A stretch of 48,979 nt of DNA from Bacteroidales bacterium (GTDB lineage Bacteria > Bacteroidota > Bacteroidia > Bacteroidales > UBA932), in contig JAMPAT010000023.1 of NCBI GenBank assembly GCA_023667095.1, forward strand, positions 8,303 through 57,281, in the 5' to 3' direction. Positions 43,356 through 48,979 of the stretch are shown here, one piece after another (positions within the stretch are counted from its first letter, which is position 1; every line of letters starts with the position of its first letter). The notes under the pieces were generated by a model. It was given only the letters and a program-made list of their open reading frames with translations, was not told the DNA's origin and did not search any database. The position numbers and the translations under genes are program-made.

Positions 43356-43961
43356 CTACAATATGGTTTCAGGCAGAGGTCTCAAGACCTTTACCGTATC
43401 TACAATTACCGGCCTTTCCTTATCCACCACCGGATAATTTATGTTTTCCTTTACAATGAATGCTGACGGGAATTCACCCTTTATACGGTCAAGAAGCTGC
43501 ATGGCCTCGGACTTTGTCCTGAAATCACCGGCTGTTACCTTGAAATACGGATTCACATAGCTCCTGTAGGCTGCAATATCACGGTGTCTTTCAATGAAAG
43601 AATTGAGTGTCGCCTCTGATGCCGCCCTGGCCGTCTGCCTGTTGTCAAAGAAAATCCGGACCCTGTAGCCTGAAACCGTCCTGGAGCCATTTGTCCTGAA
43701 ATGCTCATCCATTGCAAGTGCAATTCCCTGGGACTGATGCACCCTGACATCAGCAGCGTCCCCCTTCAAGACAAGCGGCAGTTCTTTGAATATATTCTTG
43801 CCGGCAAGTGAAGTATCAACCGATGCGGAAGGTACATATACAAGGGAATCAACAAGTTCATAGCCTTCAGGTATCTCCGGTTCCTGGGCTGACACAGTCC
43901 TGCCGGCCAAAAGGCCAAGGACAGAGACTACTGCGGACAGAAACAAACGCTTTCTTACCAT
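43356..43961 (-). CDS. SPOR domain-containing periplasmic protein
   Basis: 201 residues with a Sec signal peptide (SAVVSVLGLLAGRTVSAQ). The C-terminal half resembles a SPOR peptidoglycan-binding domain: YRVRIFFDNRQTARAASEATLNSF, then YFKVTAGDFRTKSEAMQLLDRIKGEFPSAFIV. SPOR domains bind denuded glycan strands at division sites. It lies between a small lipoprotein gene (2-bp gap) and rpoN (20-bp gap), so all three are co-transcribed. Role in division or cell-wall remodelling is inferred. Confidence 0.82.
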   Translation of the reverse strand: MVRKRLFLSAVVSVLGLLAGRTVSAQEPEIPEGYELVDSLVYVPSASVDTSLAGKNIFKELPLVLKGDAADVRVHQSQGIALAMDEHFRTNGSRTVSGYRVRIFFDNRQTARAASEATLNSFIERHRDIAAYRSYVNPYFKVTAGDFRTKSEAMQLLDRIKGEFPSAFIVKENINYPVVDKERPVIVDTVKVLRPLPETIL

Positions 43962-43963
43962 AA

Positions 43964-44449
43964 TTATTTCTGGTTTAGCTTATTCAATATGGCTTTCGCC
44001 GGTATATCCTTCAAATTCACTTTCTTTGCAACTCCTCCACGTGCCTTGACCGTACATGAGATGCTTACAGTGAAATCATCCACACTCATTGAGGCTGCAA
44101 CCGAAAGCACCTCCAGGATTGACACCGAAGGGCTCAAGGACATTGTGCCATTCACGGTGCATATCTGGGCGGATTTTTCAGCGACGGACACGGGATTAAC
44201 AGAGAACGTGCCAAACTCTGTCGCGTTTTTCTTGACAACTCCCTCAATGTTATATATAGAGAAGGCTGCAGAAGGATTGTCGACACCTACTTTCGCTGTT
44301 CCGGAGACCGAGCGCAGCCCCTGCGGTGCAATTCTCTCAATAGAGAATGAAGTGATTTTCAAGTTCTTGTAGTCTACACACCCTGAGAGCGTAAAAACAG
44401 CCGCCAACAGGACGGCCGTAAATAGTCTTGATAGAATATTCCTGTTCAT
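43964..44449 (-). CDS. small lipoprotein, LEA2/WHy-like
   Basis: 161 residues with a lipoprotein signal (LLAAVFTLSGCVDY, Cys24). The mature part has the pattern of a late-embryogenesis-abundant type 2 beta-sandwich: LKITSFSIERIAPQGLRSVSGTAKVGVDNPSAAFSIYNIEGVV. Such proteins are common and poorly understood in Bacteroidales. It is the first gene of the operon with the SPOR protein and rpoN. A TATCTTTG box lies about 20 bp upstream on the minus strand. The fold call is by pattern, not search. Confidence 0.7.
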   Translation of the reverse strand: MNRNILSRLFTAVLLAAVFTLSGCVDYKNLKITSFSIERIAPQGLRSVSGTAKVGVDNPSAAFSIYNIEGVVKKNATEFGTFSVNPVSVAEKSAQICTVNGTMSLSPSVSILEVLSVAASMSVDDFTVSISCTVKARGGVAKKVNLKDIPAKAILNKLNQK

Positions 44450-44469
44450 AATTTTTTCTGTACAACCTA

Positions 44470-44477
44470 CAAAGATA
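44470..44477 (-). promoter_or_regulatory. -7 promoter box for the lipoprotein-SPOR-rpoN operon
   Basis: TATCTTTG on the minus strand, 20 bp before the lipoprotein ATG. No clear -33. Confidence 0.45.
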
Positions 44478-44507
44478 CAAAAAAAATAGATATTCGATTA
44501 AAAGAAC

Positions 44508-44515
44508 TATATTTG
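44508..44515 (+). promoter_or_regulatory. -7 promoter box for miaB
   Basis: TATATTTG fits TAnnTTTG, 32 bp before the ATG. No clear -33. Confidence 0.45.
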
Positions 44516-44534
44516 CGCATATTAATTGAGATTT

Positions 44535-44540
44535 GGAGGT
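44535..44540 (+). promoter_or_regulatory. perfect Shine-Dalgarno of miaB
   Basis: GGAGGT seven bases before ATG 44548. It decides the start against the TTG at 44533, whose third base is part of the Shine-Dalgarno. Confidence 0.8.
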
Positions 44541-44547
44541 AACAACT

Positions 44548-45903
44548 ATGGACATAAGACCATTGACAGACAGCACAAGGCCCAAAATATATATAGAGAC
44601 CTACGGATGCCAGATGAATGTCAACGACAGCGAGGTAATCCTCAGGATAATGCAGGATGCCGGATATGTACTGACAGACAATATTGATGAGGCGAAAGTT
44701 ATTCTCGCCAACACATGTTCAATACGCGACAATGCCGAGCAGAGGATATGGGGACGGATCGAACAGTTCAGGCTCCAGAAAAGGAGACGCGACGGAGTAA
44801 TCATCGGAATCGTGGGATGCATGGCGGAAAGGCTCAAGGACAAGCTACTTGAAAGCCACAATGTAGACCTGGTTGCAGGACCGGACTCCTACCGCACACT
44901 CCCTCAGCTGATATCAGAGATCACTCCGGACAATCCGCAGATAAACGTGATGCTCTCACATGAAGAGACATACGCAGACATATCACCGGTAAGGATGGAC
45001 AGGAACGGGGTCAGTGCATATATTTCAATAATGAGGGGATGCAACAATGTCTGCTCATATTGTGTTGTACCGTATACAAGGGGGGCTGAACGCAGCCGTG
45101 ACCCTCACAGCATTGTAGATGAAGCGCGTGAGGTTTTCGAGAATGGATACAGGGAGGTTAACCTGCTCGGCCAGAATGTGGACTCGTACCTGTGGAAGAA
45201 TCCTGCGGCAGATAATGGGAGCGTGAATTTCGCACAGCTCCTTGAAATGGTGGCATCCGTAAGTCCGGAGCTGAGGATAAGGTTCTCCACCTCGCATCCA
45301 AAGGACATCAGCGACGAGGTCATCTGCACAATGGCAAGGCACGGGAACATCTGCCGGCACATACACCTTCCCGTACAGTCAGGAAGCAATGTGATGCTGG
45401 AAAAGATGCGGAGGAAATATTCAAGGGAATGGTATCTTGAAAGGGTGGATAAAATCCGCTCGGCCATGCCGGACTGCGGGATATCTACAGACATAATAGC
45501 CGGATTCTGCGGAGAGACTGAACAAGACCACAAGGATACTCTGACCCTTATGGAAGCTGTCGGCTTTGATTCGGCATTCATGTTCGCATATTCAGAAAGG
45601 CCTGGGACGCTCGCTGCACGCAACTATCCGGATGACATCCCGGCAGATGTCAAGACAGCAAGGCTGAACGAGATTATTGCTCTCCAGAACAGGCTGAGCC
45701 TAAAGAGCAACGAGAAAGAAGTCGGAAAGAGGTTCAAGGTGCTCATCGACGGGATTTCAAAGAGGAATGACAATGAGTTCTGCGGAAGGACAACCAACAA
45801 CAAGGTCTGCGTCTTTGCTGCACCGGGGCATCGGGTCGGGGACTATGTAGAGGTTGAAGTGCTTTCATGTACATCAGCGACACTGCTGTCAAGGCTTGTC
45901 TGA
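44548..45903 (+). CDS. miaB: tRNA-2-methylthio-N6-dimethylallyladenosine synthase
   Basis: 451 residues; a radical SAM methylthiotransferase that adds the ms2 group to i6A37 of tRNA. The N-terminal MTTase domain holds three cluster cysteines (YGCQMNVNDSE, NTCSIRDNAE, GCMAERLK). The radical SAM CxxxCxxC is CNNVCSYC in RGCNNVCSYCVVPYTRG, followed by GQNVDSY and the HLPVQSGSN region. A TRAM domain closes the protein (about 385-450). Start fixed by GGAGGT. The cardiolipin synthase gene follows by 20 bp, likely in one transcript. Confidence 0.96.
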   Translation: MDIRPLTDSTRPKIYIETYGCQMNVNDSEVILRIMQDAGYVLTDNIDEAKVILANTCSIRDNAEQRIWGRIEQFRLQKRRRDGVIIGIVGCMAERLKDKLLESHNVDLVAGPDSYRTLPQLISEITPDNPQINVMLSHEETYADISPVRMDRNGVSAYISIMRGCNNVCSYCVVPYTRGAERSRDPHSIVDEAREVFENGYREVNLLGQNVDSYLWKNPAADNGSVNFAQLLEMVASVSPELRIRFSTSHPKDISDEVICTMARHGNICRHIHLPVQSGSNVMLEKMRRKYSREWYLERVDKIRSAMPDCGISTDIIAGFCGETEQDHKDTLTLMEAVGFDSAFMFAYSERPGTLAARNYPDDIPADVKTARLNEIIALQNRLSLKSNEKEVGKRFKVLIDGISKRNDNEFCGRTTNNKVCVFAAPGHRVGDYVEVEVLSCTSATLLSRLV

Positions 45904-45923
45904 CACAATAACTGCCTGCCCGT

Positions 45924-47369
45924 ATGCTTTCAACTTTGCTCTCCCACATCGGTTCATTGCTGCTGGTAATACTCATCTGCGGCACTGCACTTGTCATCCT
46001 TGGAAGCAACAGCGATTCGGGCAGGAAAGTTTCATGGATTCTTGTAATAGCTCTCCTGCCTGTTGTCGGTCTGATACTCTATGTCATCTTCGGGCTTGAC
46101 ATGAGACAGCCAGGCTATTTCCAGAAGAAGCATGCCGTATTCCTCGACATGTTCAATAGGCATACCGATGAAAAGACCAGGCTGCTCCTTTTCGGCAGGC
46201 ATACGGAGTACAAGATAAAGCCAGAATACCAGGAACTTTCCAGGCTTCTTGCCAAGGGGACCGGCACCACTGTATGTGAAGACAATACAGTGGAAGTAAT
46301 CACGTCCGGCCAGCGGAAATTCGAGGCATTGATAGAAGATATCAGAAATGCGCGGCACCATATACACATGGAATATTTCTATTTCCGCAAGGATTGCGGG
46401 AGCAAGAAGATAAAGGAACTGCTGATGCAGAAGGCGCGCGAGGGTGTAAAGGTCCGCTTCATCTATGAGAATATTGCAAACATAGACATTTCCCCGCATT
46501 ACTACAATGAAATGAAAGACGCAGGAGTAGAGGTCGTAAAGTTCACTGAACCAAGGTTCAATCTGTTCAGGCTCAGTGCACAGCTGAATTACAGGGACCA
46601 CAGGAAGATTGCTGTGATAGACGGGAATGTCGGATATACGGGAGGCATGAACATAAGCGATGACTATTTCCACAGATGGAGGGACACGCACATGAGGATT
46701 ACCGGCAATGCAGTGTCCGGACTCCAGTACAGCTTCATGAACTCGTTTGTCACATCCGGAGGCGTAATAGATGGCGACTGGTCACCGTATTTTCCTGAGC
46801 ACGAAGAATTCGAGGAGAATGACCGTCTTGTGCAGATTGTCCCTGACGAGCCGGATTCACAATGGCCAGTGCTTCACATGGGAGCGGTATGGACAGTACA
46901 GCACTCAAAGGAATACATATATATCCAGACACCATATTTTGTTCCTCCTGAGCCACTTCTGCATGCGCTCAAGTCAGCTGCCCTGAAAGGCACTGATGTA
47001 CGGATAATGATGCCGGAAAAGGCAGACCTTTTCTATATGGGGCCGGCAAACAGGGCCTATTACAAATCCTGCCTGGATGCCGGAATAAAGATATATGAGA
47101 AGACAGGCAGCTTTATACATGCCAAGACAATGGTATCTGACAACTACCTGTCAATAGTAGGCTCCGCAAATATGGACTACAGGTCACTTGAACTGAACTA
47201 TGAGGTCAACGCTTACATATATGATGAAATCATAGCACGGCAGAACCGTGACATTTTCCTGAATGACCTCAAGGAATGCAAGGAGATAAAACCATGGCAA
47301 TGGGAGAATCGGCCATGGTACGAAAAAATGGCACAGGCTGTCATAAAGCTATTCTCACCATTGCTTTAG
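45924..47369 (+). CDS. cls: cardiolipin synthase (PLD family)
   Basis: 481 residues. Two N-terminal membrane helices (LLSHIGSLLLVILICGTALVIL and WILVIALLPVVGLILYVIFGL) precede two phospholipase-D domains: HRKIAVIDGNVGYTGGMNISDDY (about 228-250) and HAKTMVSDNYLSIVGSANMDYRS (about 400-420), both complete HxKx4D motifs. It condenses two phosphatidylglycerols to cardiolipin at the inner membrane. It follows miaB by 20 bp. Confidence 0.94.
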   Translation: MLSTLLSHIGSLLLVILICGTALVILGSNSDSGRKVSWILVIALLPVVGLILYVIFGLDMRQPGYFQKKHAVFLDMFNRHTDEKTRLLLFGRHTEYKIKPEYQELSRLLAKGTGTTVCEDNTVEVITSGQRKFEALIEDIRNARHHIHMEYFYFRKDCGSKKIKELLMQKAREGVKVRFIYENIANIDISPHYYNEMKDAGVEVVKFTEPRFNLFRLSAQLNYRDHRKIAVIDGNVGYTGGMNISDDYFHRWRDTHMRITGNAVSGLQYSFMNSFVTSGGVIDGDWSPYFPEHEEFEENDRLVQIVPDEPDSQWPVLHMGAVWTVQHSKEYIYIQTPYFVPPEPLLHALKSAALKGTDVRIMMPEKADLFYMGPANRAYYKSCLDAGIKIYEKTGSFIHAKTMVSDNYLSIVGSANMDYRSLELNYEVNAYIYDEIIARQNRDIFLNDLKECKEIKPWQWENRPWYEKMAQAVIKLFSPLL

Positions 47370-47527
47370 CGAATACTTAGGCCCTGGAAGCAAAATATCC
47401 CATGAAAATTTCATGTCCGGAACCGTACAGATGCATCTGTCATTTCGCAAGAATGGAGCTGTCAAGATATACATGCCTATGGGAGCATTGATTTGTACAC
47501 TATTTGCATAGTGAGCGCCGGCAATCA

Positions 47528-47546
47528 GGTCCGGAAAGTCCGGGCC
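47528..47546 (+). other. short hairpin upstream of the regulatory-domain protein
   Basis: GGTCCGG and CCGGGCC pair around AAAGT, ending 17 bp before the ATG at 47564. There is no T-run. It could hide or expose the start region, but may be chance. Confidence 0.35.
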
Positions 47547-47563
47547 ATAATCAAATTCAGTGA

Positions 47564-48724
47564 ATGAAACGGACAATATCCATATCTGCGCTGCTGCTGC
47601 TCACCTTCAATGCAATGGCAGCACATCTGAGCGGCAGGGTCTTCCTGCGCGATACAGTCCTCACAGCCGGGGACTATGTAATGGTCTACTGCCAGTCGTG
47701 CGGTACTGGAACCCTCAGTGACGAAAACGGGAACTACAGCATAGACCTGCCGGACTCCCATGAAAACATCAGGCTTGAATTTTCCAGGATTGGATATACA
47801 ACTGTCTACAGGGAGATTGCCGCAAGTGAATCGGGAATAAAGATTGAAGATGTCATAATGGAGCCACAGCCAATGATGCTTACGGCAGCATACGTGATAC
47901 CTGATGATATGGAGCCCGGTGAATTTGTCCTTTCAAAGGTATGGGAGCAGAGCAGGATGAACAGCAAGAAACATATGAACTACAGCGCGGAAATTTCATA
48001 TGACATGGCGACGCACGACATCCCTATTGTAGCCCAGATGGTTCCGAAAGGAATGCTTGGTCTCGCAAAATTTGCCGTTGCGATGAAAGGGTATGGACCA
48101 TTGCTCAAGTACTGCCTTGAAAATGATGATTTTTCTGCCACAGTATCGCTCAGGAGGGATGTAACAAAGGGCAAGGCCAAAGATTCCGGCCATACACTTG
48201 TCAGGAGTGACAGCGAGCTTCCAAAGAATGTCCAGAAGGATGTCATGTCCATTTTCGGTATGCTTGATCTCTTCGATCTGATATATGGAGAGACAACGAA
48301 CTGGGGAGAAAAGTTTTCCAGCAAGAACCGCTTTGAACTTGTCGGGACATACGAATATGGTGACAAGCTTGTCGATGTCCTGGAATGGAGCAATCCTAAG
48401 ATGAAGCTAAAGGCAACAGTCCATGTAGTTGAAGAAGACTGGGGTATACTCAAGGTACAGATGTACACTGCAGAAGGTGAAGTGATGCGATGTGAGGCAA
48501 GGAATACCGGGAATGGAGTCTATATGCCTGTCAGCTTTATCCTGAAACCGAGTGTAACCATGATAAGGGCTGAGCAGATTCCAGAACTTATCGAGGTCAT
48601 ACGCAATGATGCAAACATCAAGAAAAACCTGAAGGAAAAGTCAATCAAAGTACTTGAAGAGCATACAGGACAGGACTTCAACCCGTATGTCTCCTTCAGC
48701 TTCAATATACGGTATCTGCCTTAG
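47564..48724 (+). CDS. carboxypeptidase-like regulatory domain protein
   Basis: 386 residues with a signal peptide (ISISALLLLTFNAMA). A CarboxypepD_reg-like beta-sandwich occupies about 22-105 (LSGRVFLRDTVLTAGDYVMVYCQSCGTGTLSDENGNYSIDLP ... IRLEFSRIGYTT). The rest is a beta-rich domain I do not recognise; the C-terminus SFSFNIRYLP ends in aromatic/hydrophobic residues as outer-membrane proteins do. Related Bacteroidota proteins include DUF5686-type outer-membrane proteins, but this one is shorter. It is probably exported; function unknown. Confidence 0.7.
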   Translation: MKRTISISALLLLTFNAMAAHLSGRVFLRDTVLTAGDYVMVYCQSCGTGTLSDENGNYSIDLPDSHENIRLEFSRIGYTTVYREIAASESGIKIEDVIMEPQPMMLTAAYVIPDDMEPGEFVLSKVWEQSRMNSKKHMNYSAEISYDMATHDIPIVAQMVPKGMLGLAKFAVAMKGYGPLLKYCLENDDFSATVSLRRDVTKGKAKDSGHTLVRSDSELPKNVQKDVMSIFGMLDLFDLIYGETTNWGEKFSSKNRFELVGTYEYGDKLVDVLEWSNPKMKLKATVHVVEEDWGILKVQMYTAEGEVMRCEARNTGNGVYMPVSFILKPSVTMIRAEQIPELIEVIRNDANIKKNLKEKSIKVLEEHTGQDFNPYVSFSFNIRYLP

Positions 48725-48782
48725 GGAGCTTCGGTATTGCAACATTGATTACAATATTCTTTTATGGAGACGGTGCATTTAT

Positions 48783-48979
48783 CTACAAACTCTCTATTTC
48801 AAGGACTTGTAACCCAGTAATGTCTGCAATGTCAGCCATAGGCAGACCTTTTGCCTTCATCGCCTTGGCAAGCTCAAGCACACTTTCCCGACGGCCTTCC
48901 TCCAAGCCCTCTTGGTGCCCCCTCGCTTCACCCTCCGCGAACCCCTTGGCGTAGTTCTCAGAAATAGCATACTGCTTGT
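48783..48979 (-). CDS. Rpn/PD-(D/E)XK nuclease family transposase, C-terminal end (partial)
   Basis: The right edge cuts this minus-strand gene; 64 C-terminal codons are visible, ending in TAG at 48783-48785. They read YAKGFAEGEARGHQEGLEEGRRE, the charged G-E-x-E-G repeats typical of the C-terminus of Rpn-type recombination-promoting nucleases, then VLELAKAMKAKGLPMADIADITGL and EIESL. The catalytic domain is outside the window. Such proteins are abundant, multi-copy and prone to recombination in Bacteroidota. It converges on the preceding gene, 58 bp away. Confidence 0.75.
   Translation of the reverse strand, partial: KQYAISENYAKGFAEGEARGHQEGLEEGRRESVLELAKAMKAKGLPMADIADITGLQVLEIESL

Overview
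The window looks like a chromosomal segment of a gut-type Bacteroidales (Bacteroidota). Evidence: a SusC/SusD polysaccharide-utilisation locus (PUL) with an ECF sigma/FecR pair, BACON and DUF1735 lipoproteins, and promoters that fit the Bacteroides -33 TTTG / -7 TAnnTTTG pattern. No plasmid or phage hallmark gene was seen. Genus cannot be decided from the sequence alone.

Layout. (1) 1-6250, + strand: the end of a surface-polysaccharide locus. It has a 14-bp tandem repeat, a nucleotidyltransferase/aminotransferase fusion, a LicD-family phosphotransferase, a Stealth-family phosphotransferase and two tandem, partly near-identical GT2 glycosyltransferases. (2) 6415-27038: a PUL that reads as a high-mannose N-glycan system. 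A divergent ECF sigma gene faces the minus-strand operon fecR-susC-susD-(pseudo-GH18)-(DUF1735/LamG)-GH18-(BACON/LamG), which ends at a strong terminator. Beyond it lie a CotH-type lipoprotein, a GH130 mannosyl-GlcNAc phosphorylase and a pair of GH92 alpha-mannosidases. The likely flow is: GH18 cuts the chitobiose core at the surface, the glycan-binding lipoproteins and SusCD import it, GH92 removes alpha-mannose, and GH130 phosphorolyses the remaining Man-beta-1,4-GlcNAc. The susC gene is out of frame because of a run of nine G (8 would restore it).

(3) 27041-33950: an AlbA_2/GHKL regulator preceded by three palindromes at an exact 40-bp period, an anaerobic sulfatase-maturase-type radical SAM enzyme, an alpha/beta hydrolase, an unknown protein, an aldose-epimerase-like protein, a TrmN6-like methyltransferase and a LolD-like ATPase. 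(4) 34202-37303: tRNA-Pro, a GT4, a YhhN lysoplasmalogenase-like membrane protein and tRNA-His. (5) 37368-48724, mostly core genes: SDR, an OadA-like protein lacking the biotinyl lysine, radC, upp, rpoN with a SPOR protein and a small lipoprotein, miaB, a cardiolipin synthase and a carboxypeptidase-regulatory-domain protein. The right edge cuts into an Rpn/PD-(D/E)XK-type transposase-like nuclease.

The most interesting items are the G9 frameshift in susC, the missing PLP lysine in the LicC-like fusion, the missing biotin lysine in the OadA-like protein, the mosaic GT2 pair and the evenly spaced palindromes. All assignments come from reading motifs by eye; no database search was run.
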